Source of the DNA: an uncultured Alphaproteobacteria bacterium
GTDB lineage: Bacteria; Pseudomonadota; Alphaproteobacteria; CAKMZR01
DNA: 16,371 nucleotides
Direction: 5' to 3'
Assembly (NCBI GenBank): GCA_929200455.1
Contig: CAKMZR010000021.1
Span: 1-16,371, forward strand
The position numbers were made by a program, and so were the translations under genes. Position 1 is the stretch's first letter. Each line of letters opens with the position of its first letter. The notes below the pieces were generated by a model, which was not told where the DNA came from, did not search any database, and saw nothing but the letters and a program-made list of their open reading frames with translations. Positions 8,622 through 16,244 of this stretch are shown here, piece by piece.

Positions 8622-9392
8622 GTGAAAGAGGGTTATGTGTATGATTATGGGGAGTTCGGTCTTGAAGGGGGTGTGATAGAGGGCCGGGAGAAACGCTTTT
8701 TGGCGTACTGTCGTCTTGATGGAGGGGAAGAGGTTGTGGCCCATTGTGTGAATCCGGGTTCGATGAAGGGAGTGTTGGAAGATTTGCCGCAGAGAGTGTG
8801 GTTGTCTCGGGTTGATTCTGCGAAGGCGAAACTGAAGTGGCGACTGGAGATAGTGGAGTCGAAGGACGGTGTGGGTGTGGGTGTCCATACGACTTTAGCG
8901 AATCGCTTGGTGGAATCGGCGTTGAATCAGGGTTTGATTCCGGAATTGAGTGGTTATGATGTTTTGAGAAGGGAGGTGAAGTACGGTGTTTCGAGTCGGA
9001 TAGATTTTTTGTTGGAAAGAGGCGGAGATCGGGTGTATGTGGAGGTGAAGAGTGTGACGATGTGTCGTGGTAAGGAGCATGGGGATTATGGTTTGATGGC
9101 GGAGTTTCCGGATGGGAAGACGAGTCGAGGCTTGAGGCACTTGGAGGAGTTGTGGAGTGTGACGCAAGATGGTTTTCGGGGTGTCGTTTTGTATGTGGTT
9201 CAAAGGGGGGACTGTGGTTGTGTGGGTATAGCGGGGGATATAGATAGAGATTTTGAGGAGGGTATGAGGAAGTATGGAGAGAAGAAGATCGACTCGTGCC
9301 CCTTGGAAGTGTTATGTTATGGTTGTGAAGTTGGCGTTGACGGGATTAGGTGGGGAAAGAGGTTGCCATTGATATTGTCGAGTAAAGATTGA
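8622..9392 (+). CDS. sfsA: SfsA family DNA/RNA nuclease
   Basis: SfsA was named sugar fermentation stimulation protein in E. coli; the family has an OB-like N-terminal part and a PD-(D/E)XK nuclease-like domain. The 256-residue product is slightly longer than the E. coli protein. Visible signatures are HCVNPGSMKG (41-50), then SSRIDFLLE with Asp128, YVEVKSVT with Glu141 and Lys143, and FPDGKTSRGLRHLEEL (162-177), which is the family hallmark. The start is GTG at 8622, with GGGAG just upstream and 11 bases after the M48 protease stop. The nearest alternative in-frame starts are further inside. Only three bases separate its stop from the map start, so the two are probably cotranscribed. Its cellular role is not settled. 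Confidence 0.92.
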   Translation: MKEGYVYDYGEFGLEGGVIEGREKRFLAYCRLDGGEEVVAHCVNPGSMKGVLEDLPQRVWLSRVDSAKAKLKWRLEIVESKDGVGVGVHTTLANRLVESALNQGLIPELSGYDVLRREVKYGVSSRIDFLLERGGDRVYVEVKSVTMCRGKEHGDYGLMAEFPDGKTSRGLRHLEELWSVTQDGFRGVVLYVVQRGDCGCVGIAGDIDRDFEEGMRKYGEKKIDSCPLEVLCYGCEVGVDGIRWGKRLPLILSSKD

Positions 9393-9395
9393 GAG

Positions 9396-10226
9396 ATGAA
9401 GAAGGACACATTGATAAAGAGGGTGACGGCGTCTGGAGTGAGGATTTACGGGGAGGAGGCGTTTGAGGGTATGAGGGTATCGGGTCGTTTGGCGGCGGAG
9501 GTATTGGACATGGTGGTAGAGGAGTTGCAGGTGGGTGTGACAACGGGATATTTGGATCGTATATGTCATGAGATGATCATGGACAATGGTGCGATTCCAG
9601 CACCGTTGAACTACCGAGGATTCCCGAAATCCATATGCACGAGTGTGAATCACGTGGTGTGTCATGGGATTCCGTCTGAGAGTCGCCCTTTATTGGAGGG
9701 TGATATCGTGAACGTGGATGTGACGGTGATAAAGGAGGGGTGGTACGGTGATACGAGCAGGATGTATGTGGCGGGAGAGAAGGTGGGCAGGAGGGCGTAT
9801 CAGTTGATGGAAGCGACTCATGAGTGTTTGATGAAGGGTATAGAGGTGTCTCGAGCGGGGGCGACTTTGGGTGATGTGGGACATGTGATTCAGACTCATG
9901 CGGAGAGTTTGAGGTTTTCTGTGGTTCGTGAGTTTTGTGGTCATGGAGTGGGTCGACAATTTCACGAGGCTCCGAGTGTGGTGCATGTGGGTTCACCTGG
10001 GGAGGGCTTGGAGTTGGAGGAGGGAATGATTTTCACGATAGAGCCGATGATTAATGTGGGAGGAGCTGGGGTGAAGACGTTGAGTGACGGTTGGACATCT
10101 GTGACGCGAGATCATTCTTTGTCTGCACAATGTGAGCATACGATAGGGATAGGGAAGGATGGAGCGGAAGTCTTTACGTATTCACCGAAGGGATGGGATT
10201 GTCCGTTTGAGAGGGTATTGGTCTGA
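9396..10226 (+). CDS. map: Type I methionine aminopeptidase
   Basis: This cytosolic metalloenzyme removes the initiator Met from nascent proteins. The 276-residue length fits a bacterial type I enzyme. All metal ligands are visible: Asp108 (VNVDVT), Asp119 (YGDTS), His183 (GHGVGR), Glu216 (IEPMINVG) and Glu247 (QCEHT). His90 in VCHGIP is the substrate-binding histidine. The ATG follows the sfsA stop by three bases, and a purine-rich sequence at the end of sfsA can serve as ribosome binding site. No N-terminal zinc-finger extension is present. The order sfsA–map–radC is, from memory, seen in acetic acid bacteria and relatives, in keeping with the proposed lineage. Confidence 0.96.
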   Translation: MKKDTLIKRVTASGVRIYGEEAFEGMRVSGRLAAEVLDMVVEELQVGVTTGYLDRICHEMIMDNGAIPAPLNYRGFPKSICTSVNHVVCHGIPSESRPLLEGDIVNVDVTVIKEGWYGDTSRMYVAGEKVGRRAYQLMEATHECLMKGIEVSRAGATLGDVGHVIQTHAESLRFSVVREFCGHGVGRQFHEAPSVVHVGSPGEGLELEEGMIFTIEPMINVGGAGVKTLSDGWTSVTRDHSLSAQCEHTIGIGKDGAEVFTYSPKGWDCPFERVLV

Positions 10227-10246
10227 CTTTGCAAGAGAGAAGAGGA

Positions 10247-10954
10247 ATGGAGTTGGAGAATCGAGGGAAGGAGGAGGAGCTGAAGGGGGTAGGACACCGT
10301 TCACGTTTGCGGGAGAGATTTTTGGAGGATGAGGGATTGTCGATGCCGGACTATGAGATTTTGGAGTTGATGATTATGGGTGTTGTGAGGAGGGGGGACG
10401 GGAAGCCGTTGGCGAAGAGGTTATTGAAGACGTTTGGTTCTTTTGCTGGAGTTTTGTCTGCGGATGCCTCTGATTTGCTGAGGGTGAAGGGATGTGGAGA
10501 TGCGGTTGCGGTTGCGTTGAAGGTGTCGCATGTGTCGATGGAAAGGTTTTTGCGTTCGCAGGTGTACCATGGTCATGTGGTGAGGAACTGGGACATGTTG
10601 TTGCAGTATTTGGGGGTTTCGATGGGTTGGAAGCGTGAGGAGAGTTTGCGTTTATTATTGCTGGATGATTCGCGTTATGTGGTGTATGACGAGAAGATAG
10701 CAAAGGGTACGGTGAACGAGATATTTTTGTACCATCGTGAGGTGGTAAAGAAGTTGGTGGAGATGAGGGCGACGGGGGTGATATTGATTCACAACCACCC
10801 GAGTGGTCAGGTTCAGCCGTCTGAGGCGGATTTGCAGACGACGCATGATTTGCGTTCTGTTTTGCGGGTATTGGGAGCGGAATTGTTTGATCATTTGATT
10901 GTGAGCGGCAAGGAAGTGTACAGTTTTCGGAATCAAGGTGTATTGGAGTTGTAG
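10247..10954 (+). CDS. radC: RadC/JAB (JAMM) domain protein
   Basis: RadC proteins carry a helix-hairpin-helix region and a JAMM metal-binding domain. Despite the name, a direct DNA-repair role is doubtful and the biochemical function is unclear. The 235-residue product shows GHRSRLRERF (16-25) and DYEILELMI (35-43). An HhH-like segment lies at about 66-92 (LLRVKGCGDAVAVALK). The JAMM signature HNHPSGQVQPSEAD is at 182-195 with His182, His184 and Asp195; Glu158 is the upstream catalytic glutamate. I chose ATG 10247, preceded by AGAGAGAAGAGG, over an in-frame TTG at 10229 that has no good ribosome binding site and starts three bases after the map stop. Confidence 0.92.
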   Translation: MELENRGKEEELKGVGHRSRLRERFLEDEGLSMPDYEILELMIMGVVRRGDGKPLAKRLLKTFGSFAGVLSADASDLLRVKGCGDAVAVALKVSHVSMERFLRSQVYHGHVVRNWDMLLQYLGVSMGWKREESLRLLLLDDSRYVVYDEKIAKGTVNEIFLYHREVVKKLVEMRATGVILIHNHPSGQVQPSEADLQTTHDLRSVLRVLGAELFDHLIVSGKEVYSFRNQGVLEL

Positions 10955-10963
10955 GGAGTCGTT

Positions 10964-11665
10964 GTGCAGTTAACGTTTAGTTGTCCGAGTGAATTAATAT
11001 CGATATTGCCGCCGCCGCTGCCGGCGAGGGTTCAGCATCCTGTGTGGTATGACAGGATGCCTGAGGATGCGTATAGTGAGATGGGGGATGAGGACGTGAA
11101 GACGGTAAGATGCGACGTTGGATTTTCTGCTTCATTTGACGAGGGGGTGATGTTGCGGCTTGCGTGTTCTGTGCATGTGGACAGGCCCGGAGAGTTGCGT
11201 TGGGACTGGGGCCCTCCGGCGATGGGTTTGAGGAATTTGCCGAGGAGTCCTATCCACATGTTGGATTCTGCGTTTGTGGCGGGGGCTCCCTTTTTTTTTC
11301 GCGATCGTGCTTTGCTTACTTTTTCGAGTTTTTGGGCGGTGGAATTGCCGGAAGGTTGGTCGTTACTGATGTGTCATCCGTTGAATCGCTTTGACACGCC
11401 GTTTCAGATTTTGTCGCGTATAGTGAAGGGCAAGGTGGGAGAGCCTCAGCAGCCCTTGGAAGTGTATGGGGTTTGGCAGGATGAGTTTTTCACAGGGGTG
11501 CTGCCCCGGGGAATGCCGTTTGTGCAGTGTTTTTTGGTGCCGGACGGGAGTGTGGGACTCCATACGGAGGCTTTGGAGGAGAAGAAGGTGGATGAGTTGA
11601 ACAGTTATCGCCGTGTGACGTCGCCCTATTCGAAGGTGATGCGTCCTCTGAGGCGTTCTCGTTAG
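10964..11665 (+). CDS. Protein of unknown function, 233 residues
   Basis: I do not recognise this gene with certainty. It starts at GTG 10964, with GGGAG five bases upstream and nine bases after the radC stop. It ends a few bases before coaE, so it is part of the same run. The protein has no signal peptide or membrane segment and looks globular. It begins with a proline-rich stretch (ILPPPLPARVQHP). Two conserved-looking segments are GWSLLMCHPLNRFDTPFQIL (131-150) and, further on, GVLPRGMPFVQCFLV (178-192). The pattern of a Gly-Trp/Tyr-Ser segment leading to HPLNR with a later PxGxPxVQ resembles what I remember of DUF6065 proteins, but this rests on memory only. The length, tight spacing and lack of internal stops argue for a real gene. 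Confidence 0.75.
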   Translation: MQLTFSCPSELISILPPPLPARVQHPVWYDRMPEDAYSEMGDEDVKTVRCDVGFSASFDEGVMLRLACSVHVDRPGELRWDWGPPAMGLRNLPRSPIHMLDSAFVAGAPFFFRDRALLTFSSFWAVELPEGWSLLMCHPLNRFDTPFQILSRIVKGKVGEPQQPLEVYGVWQDEFFTGVLPRGMPFVQCFLVPDGSVGLHTEALEEKKVDELNSYRRVTSPYSKVMRPLRRSR

Positions 11666-11676
11666 GATTTTTGCTG

Positions 11677-12270
11677 ATGTTGATTATTGGCGTGACGGGG
11701 CGTCGGTTTTCTGGCAAGAGCACGCTCTCGCGTATGATGGCGGGTGGGAGACCTATTGTTTTTGATGCGGATGGGGAGTGTCGAGATTTGTATGCAAAGG
11801 ATGAGACGTTGATAGGGATGATAGGGGCGCGATTTCCGGGAAGTGTGAGAGGGGGTGAGGTGGATAGAGGATTATTGTCGGGATTGTTGTTGTCGTTGGA
11901 AGATGTGAGAGATCTTGAGGCACTTGTGCATGGTAAGGTGCGTGAGAGGTTGCGTATATTTTTGCGTAGGAAGCTGAGGGAGGGACGATCTTATGTGGTT
12001 TTGGACGTGCCGTTGTTGTTTGAGTCTGGTCTTGATGGTTTGTGTGATAAGATTTTGCTTGTAAGGACGACGAAGTATGAGGAGGAGCGGAGGAGGAAGT
12101 CCTATTCTTTTCCGCAGGATGTAGCGGGTATAGGAGGGATGTTATTGAAGAGGCGGAAGAGGGATATACATGTGAAGGTGAAGAGCGACAAGGTTTTGAT
12201 GACGGGTTTGTCGTTTGGTTGTGTGATGAGAGATTGGTCTGAGTGTAGGGTGTTGTGGGGTCTGGGCTGA
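11677..12270 (+). CDS. coaE: Dephospho-CoA kinase
   Basis: CoaE phosphorylates the 3'-hydroxyl of dephospho-CoA, the last step of CoA synthesis, in the cytoplasm. From ATG 11677 the protein has 197 residues, normal for the family. The P-loop reads GVTGRRFSGKST near the N-terminus, where GLTGGIGSGKST is usual. FDADGECRDLY carries the conserved DAD acid. VLDVPLLFESGLDGLCDKILLV matches the CoA-binding domain, and RR.K follows where the family has QR.R. The lid region after SFPQ is unusual: the standard RxxxQMP stretch is not obvious and a Lys/Arg-rich LLKRRKRDIHVKVKSDK is found. TTG at 11671 is an alternative start, but AGGA at 11664-11667 is better spaced from 11677. It is likely functional, but the domain after residue 135 is divergent. 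Confidence 0.87.
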   Translation: MLIIGVTGRRFSGKSTLSRMMAGGRPIVFDADGECRDLYAKDETLIGMIGARFPGSVRGGEVDRGLLSGLLLSLEDVRDLEALVHGKVRERLRIFLRRKLREGRSYVVLDVPLLFESGLDGLCDKILLVRTTKYEEERRRKSYSFPQDVAGIGGMLLKRRKRDIHVKVKSDKVLMTGLSFGCVMRDWSECRVLWGLG

Positions 12271-12359
12271 TTGAATTTTGGGTATGGGAGTAGATTTTTA
12301 ATGGATATGGTTTATATTGTGGAGGGAGGGTGAACAGGCCGAGAGATGGAGAGAAACGG

Positions 12360-13844
12360 ATGAAAGTCGTATGTGTGATGAGGAAGGTGTGGGTTTTTCT
12401 TGCGTTGAGTGTGGTATTGTCTCCTCATGAGTTGTATGGGTTTGATGTGAGGGAGGGTTTTTCTGAGGTGGTGAAGGAGACTCTTCCGGCGGTTGTGAGT
12501 GTGAGGGTGGAAAAAGAGGTGGAGGTGGCCGGGGGTGGTGGCGGACTTCCATTTGGAGGACGTGTATTTCCTGAGGGCCATCCTTTATTTGAGTTATTTG
12601 ATAAGTTTGAGTGGCCGCAGGGCAATCAGCAGCCACGCCAGCGTAAGGGTGTTGCGGACGGTTCTGGTTTTGTGGTGAGGTCTGAGGGTATAGTGGTGAC
12701 GAACAACCATGTGGTGGAGGGAGCGGATTCGATTCGTGTGACGACGCAGGAGGGAGAGAGTTATGATGCGGAGGTTGTGGGTTCTGATCCGCAGACGGAT
12801 TTGGCGTTGTTGCGACTTGAGGGTGTTGAGGGTCGTATGCCTGTGCTGGTTTTTGGAGATTCGGATGAAGCGGAGGTGGGAGACTGGACGTTGGCGATAG
12901 GGAATCCTTTGGGACATTTGGGAGGTTCTGTGACGGCTGGAATTATTTCTGCACGTAATCGCGACATACGTTCTGGTATTTACGATGATTATATTCAGAC
13001 GGATACGTCGATAAACCAGGGAAATTCTGGTGGACCTCTTTTGAATGCGGATGGAGAGGTGATAGGGGTGAACACGATTATATTTTCATCTGGAGGGGGT
13101 GGTTCTATAGGTTTGAGTTTTTCGATTCCGTCGAATTTGGCGAAGTTGGTGGTTGCACAGTTATTGGAGACGGGTTCGACGCAGCGTGGTTGGTTGGGTG
13201 TTGAGATAGAGGACGTGAGCGAGGATGTGTCGGAAGCGTTGGACTATGGGGGTCGACAAGGGGCGTTGATAGCACGGGTTCTTCCTGACAGCCCTGCAGA
13301 GCGTGGGGGTATGAAGGACTATGATATTTTGTTGAGATTTGACGGCAAGGAGGTTCCGAACGGTCGTCGTTTGCCGTTGATCGTGGGTCTTTCTGAGGTG
13401 GATTCGTTGGTATCGGTTGTGGTGTGGCGAGAGGGTCGCGAGCGAGAATTGCGTGTTCGTCTTGGAGAGCGTGGGACGTCAGAGGCTCGTTATCGTGAGG
13501 AGAGTGAGGAGAAGGAAGTTCGTGGAGCGAAGGAGGAAGGCGTTGGTGGAGGTTTAGGTTTTCGTCTGGGAGAAATTACGGATGATCTTCGTCGTCGTCT
13601 TGGTGTGAGTCGAGATGTGGTGGGAGCGATAATATTGGAGGTATCTCGAGGCGGAGAGGCGGAAAGCAAGGGTCTTGTGGTGGGAGATATTATAGTGGAG
13701 GTGGATCGTCGTGTGGTGCAGGACGTGGAGGGAGTCTTGCGAGGTTTGCGAGAGGTGGAGTCACGGGGTTCTGGGGTTGTATTGTTGAAGGTACGGCGTC
13801 GCAACGGACGAAATGACGTGGTGGGCCTTCGATTGAAGCAATAG
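12360..13844 (+). CDS. degP: Periplasmic serine protease of the DegP/HtrA family
   Basis: DegP-type proteases degrade or refold damaged periplasmic proteins. From ATG 12360 the product has 494 residues, the expected size with two PDZ domains. MKVVCVMRKVWVFLALSVVL starts a Sec signal peptide, with cleavage likely near LYG. The catalytic triad is visible: His117 (TNNHVVEGAD), Asp147 (DPQTDLALL) and Ser223 (NQGNSGGPLLN). PDZ1 spans about 265-370 (RGWLGVEIEDV, then GALIARVLPDSPAERGG). PDZ2 spans about 395-490 (GGLGFRLGEIT, GAIILEVSRGGEAESKGL). A Gly-rich Q-linker-like stretch precedes the protease core. GTG at 12330 is an alternative start but would put ten charged residues before the signal peptide. 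ATG 12360 has GGAGAG seven bases upstream. The 89 bases after coaE leave room for its own promoter, though none is convincing. DegQ or MucD is an equally valid name. Confidence 0.92.
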   Translation: MKVVCVMRKVWVFLALSVVLSPHELYGFDVREGFSEVVKETLPAVVSVRVEKEVEVAGGGGGLPFGGRVFPEGHPLFELFDKFEWPQGNQQPRQRKGVADGSGFVVRSEGIVVTNNHVVEGADSIRVTTQEGESYDAEVVGSDPQTDLALLRLEGVEGRMPVLVFGDSDEAEVGDWTLAIGNPLGHLGGSVTAGIISARNRDIRSGIYDDYIQTDTSINQGNSGGPLLNADGEVIGVNTIIFSSGGGGSIGLSFSIPSNLAKLVVAQLLETGSTQRGWLGVEIEDVSEDVSEALDYGGRQGALIARVLPDSPAERGGMKDYDILLRFDGKEVPNGRRLPLIVGLSEVDSLVSVVVWREGRERELRVRLGERGTSEARYREESEEKEVRGAKEEGVGGGLGFRLGEITDDLRRRLGVSRDVVGAIILEVSRGGEAESKGLVVGDIIVEVDRRVVQDVEGVLRGLREVESRGSGVVLLKVRRRNGRNDVVGLRLKQ

Positions 13845-13891
13845 GGCTATGATTTTTGCGTGTATCGTGTTAGGATGACGAGGTTTGAGAG

Positions 13892-13920
13892 TTGTTGAAT
13901 TGAGAATCGTTGTCTACAAT
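13892..13920 (+). promoter_or_regulatory. Candidate promoter upstream of the fliL flagellar genes
   Basis: TTGTTG (13892-13897), a 17-base spacer and TACAAT (13915-13920) form a plausible sigma-70-type promoter. The -10 matches at 5 of 6 positions; the -35 matches only the TTG. It lies in the largest gap of the right half (193 bases, 13845-14037), about 120 bases before fliL, where a change from envelope to flagellar genes makes a new transcription unit likely. No sigma-54 or sigma-28 motif was noticed in the gap. Confidence 0.3.
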
Positions 13921-14037
13921 ATATTGTTGTCTATGCTATTTTGAGGGTATAGATGTTGGTGTGGACTTGGATATTTTGTGGTAGGTAATTTTTGAGGATG
14001 GAGTAGTCGTAGGGATGCTAAGAAGGATGAGGAAGAG

Positions 14038-14529
14038 ATGACGACGGTAGAAGGAGGCTTACCCCGTAGGCGTATGGGCAAGATATTGGTTCCGCTTATC
14101 TTGATTTTGTTATTTTTGGCGGGGGGAGGCTTGGCGTATTACTTTGGGTTTTTGGACGAGGGTATAGCACAGGTGACTCGTTTGATGGGGGGAGAGGTTA
14201 AGGAGAAGTCTGAAGTTGAGCCATTGAATTCGTTTGTGAACATGGATGAGATTGTGGTGAATCTTCCGCGAGACGGGGGTAAGCAGAAGTTTTTGAAGGT
14301 ATCGATAAGCTTGGAGATTGTTCGGAGTGATGATGCGGAGCGGGTGGAAGATTTGTTGCCGCGTGTTCGCGATAGTTTTGAGGCCTTTTTGCGGGAATTG
14401 CGTGTGACGGAGATTGAGGGCTCTCGTGGTATTTATCGGATTCGCGAGGAGTTATTGGCTCGAGCGAATTTGTTGGTTGCCCCTGCTCGTGTGAGGAATG
14501 TTCTATTTAGGGATTTGTTGATTCAGTAG
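14038..14529 (+). CDS. fliL: Flagellar basal body-associated protein FliL
   Basis: FliL is an inner-membrane protein around the flagellar stator that helps torque generation. The 163-residue product has a cytoplasmic N-terminus (PRRRMGK) and one transmembrane helix at about 15-36 (ILVPLILILLFLAGGGLAYY). The periplasmic FliL domain shows NMDEIVVNLP, then KFLKVSISLEI, and RVRDSFEAFLREL. The end (VRNVLFRDLLIQ) matches the usual FliL C-terminus VxxVLFxxFVIQ. The ATG at 14038 is preceded by AGGATGAGGAAGAG. It opens the flagellar gene run with fliM following after about 70 bases. Confidence 0.93.
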   Translation: MTTVEGGLPRRRMGKILVPLILILLFLAGGGLAYYFGFLDEGIAQVTRLMGGEVKEKSEVEPLNSFVNMDEIVVNLPRDGGKQKFLKVSISLEIVRSDDAERVEDLLPRVRDSFEAFLRELRVTEIEGSRGIYRIREELLARANLLVAPARVRNVLFRDLLIQ

Positions 14530-14602
14530 GGGGTAATGGGGGAATGTTTATTGCATGGAGAGAGGGAAGGGTTGTTGATGTGTTTTTTGAGAGAGGTATA
14601 TG

Positions 14603-15619
14603 ATGGTTGATGCACAAGATGAAGGGGGAGAAAATCAGGAAGAAGATGCGTCTGCGGCGGGGCTTCTTAGTCAAGATGATATTGATCAGCTTTTGGGTTT
14701 TGAGTCTGGTCAGGACGGGGTGACGCGTCAAAGCGGTCTACAGGCGATTCTTGAGTCTGGATTGGTGTCGTACGAGCGTCTTCCGATGTTGGAGATTGTG
14801 TATGATCGTCTTGTACGTTTGATGTCGACGAGTTTGCGTAATTTTACGTCGGATACGGTTGAGGTTGTTTTTGACGGGATTACGTCGATAAGGTTTGGTG
14901 ATTATATTGATTCTATCCCTCTTCCTGCGATGATAGGTGTTTTTAAGGCGGAAGAGTGGGATAACTACGGACTTGTGACGATAGACAGCAGTCTTGTGTA
15001 TTCGATAGTGGATGTGTTGTTGGGAGGTCGTCGTGGTACGGCGATGATGAGGCTTGAGGGTCGTCCCTACACGACGATAGAGCGTCAATTGGTGGAGAAT
15101 ATGATTCGGGTGGTATTGACGGATTTGGCGGTAGCGTTTGATCCGATAAGTTCTGTGACGATGAGGTATGATCGTTTGGAGACGAATCCTCGTTTTGCGG
15201 GTATTGCCCGTGATGACAATGCGGCGATTCTTGCGCGTATGAGGATTGACATGGAGGATCGTGGCGGTCGGTTTGATTTGTTGTTTCCGTATGCGACGTT
15301 GGAGCCTGTAAGGGAGTTGTTGTTGCAGCAATTTATGGGAGAGAAGTTTGGTCGAGATTCGATATGGGAGAGTCACTTGGCACGGGAGTTGTGGTCGACG
15401 GACGTGGAGTTGGAGGCGGTTCTTGACACGGTGGATGTAGATTTGTCGAAGCTTCTTAATTGGGAGGAGGGAGCATTTTTGCCGTTATCTGTGACGTCGG
15501 ATTCGATGGTGATGTTGCAATCGCGGGATGTACCGTTGTTTAAGGGGGTTGTGGGTCAAAAGGATGGACATATAGCGGTGAAGGTAGTGGAAAGAACGGT
15601 AGAAACGGAGAGTGGTTAA
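14603..15619 (+). CDS. fliM: Flagellar motor switch protein FliM
   Basis: FliM forms the C-ring with FliG and FliN and receives CheY-P to set rotation sense. The product has 338 residues from 14603. LLSQDDIDQLLG near residue 22 is the N-terminal CheY-binding motif. The middle domain shows YDRLVRLMSTSLRNFTSD, then VDVLLGGRRG. RMRIDMEDRGGRFDLLFPYATLEP follows, and the C-terminal SpoA domain (about 245-335) runs through LPLSVTSDSMVMLQ and ends with VGQKDGHIAVKV. ATG 14600 directly precedes ATG 14603. GAGAGG at 14591-14596 is six bases from the second and three from the first, so I chose the second. The next gene starts six bases after the stop. Confidence 0.95.
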   Translation: MVDAQDEGGENQEEDASAAGLLSQDDIDQLLGFESGQDGVTRQSGLQAILESGLVSYERLPMLEIVYDRLVRLMSTSLRNFTSDTVEVVFDGITSIRFGDYIDSIPLPAMIGVFKAEEWDNYGLVTIDSSLVYSIVDVLLGGRRGTAMMRLEGRPYTTIERQLVENMIRVVLTDLAVAFDPISSVTMRYDRLETNPRFAGIARDDNAAILARMRIDMEDRGGRFDLLFPYATLEPVRELLLQQFMGEKFGRDSIWESHLARELWSTDVELEAVLDTVDVDLSKLLNWEEGAFLPLSVTSDSMVMLQSRDVPLFKGVVGQKDGHIAVKVVERTVETESG

Positions 15620-15625
15620 GAAGTT

Positions 15626-16192
15626 ATGAATATAGCACTTTTGGCTTTGGTGATTGATATTACGGCGATAGCACTTTTGGCGGCGGTGATCGTGTATGCG
15701 ATACGCTTGAACAAGTATTTTAATCTTCTTCGTTCTAGCAAAGAGGAGCTGGCACGTCAGCTGGCGATGTTTGCGGATTCGACGCGTCGTGCGGAGGATG
15801 CGATAGAGAAGATGAAGGCGAGTACGGAAGAGAATGCGAGTCTTATGGATCAGCAGATTCGCCGGGCGGAACTTGTGAGGAGAGATTTGTCGCGTAGCAG
15901 TGGGGGAAGCGATTCGCGTGCAGATTCTGGTGGTGGTCGGGACAGGGGTGGCCGAGATGGAGCCCGTCCTTCTGCGACGCGTCCGTCATCTGGTGGAGGA
16001 AGGGCTCGGCGTGGTGTGCCTGAAGAGGAGGGTCACACGGCTTCTGCTGCACGTGAACGTGTGATGTCGCGTCGTCGTCGTGCGGAGAGTGATTCGGAGA
16101 AAGATGGTGGAGATTCGGGTGAAGATTCGGGAAATCGCCAGCGTTCGAAGTCGAAATCGGAATTATTGAAGGCGCTTCAGGGTATGCGTTGA
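15626..16192 (+). CDS. DUF6468-like flagellar-cluster membrane protein with coiled coil
   Basis: The position between fliM and a motE-like gene, and the N-terminal architecture, match the alphaproteobacterial DUF6468 proteins of flagellar loci, whose function is unknown. The 188-residue product starts MNIALLALVIDITAIALLAA, one transmembrane helix at about 4-26. A predicted coiled coil follows at about 30-95 (LLRSSKEELARQLAMF through ENASLMDQQIRRAELVRRDL). The remaining half (about 95-188) is low complexity: Gly/Ser/Asp/Arg-rich with RGVPEEEGHT, VMSRRRR and paired DSG repeats. It ends in a short conserved-looking KSELLKALQGMR. Such proteins could accompany the stator or C-ring at the inner membrane, but this is inference. 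The start is ATG 15626, with AAGAAG just upstream. Confidence 0.75.
   Translation: MNIALLALVIDITAIALLAAVIVYAIRLNKYFNLLRSSKEELARQLAMFADSTRRAEDAIEKMKASTEENASLMDQQIRRAELVRRDLSRSSGGSDSRADSGGGRDRGGRDGARPSATRPSSGGGRARRGVPEEEGHTASAARERVMSRRRRAESDSEKDGGDSGEDSGNRQRSKSKSELLKALQGMR
16015..16040 (+). repeat. 26-base direct repeat, copy 1 (inside the DUF6468-like gene)
   Basis: These 26 bases are identical to 16346-16371, offset 331 bases. Both copies are read in the same frame and encode VPEEEGHT (preceded here by G, by D in copy 2). This copy is in the disordered tail of the DUF6468-like protein. Confidence 0.9.
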
Positions 16193-16244
16193 GGTGGTTG
16201 GATTTTTTGTATGATGACATTGTATTTTGGAAGAGGTTGAAGAG

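Noticed and set aside
12313..12318. TATATT as -10 of a degP promoter
   Set aside because: No acceptable -35 lies 16-18 bases upstream.
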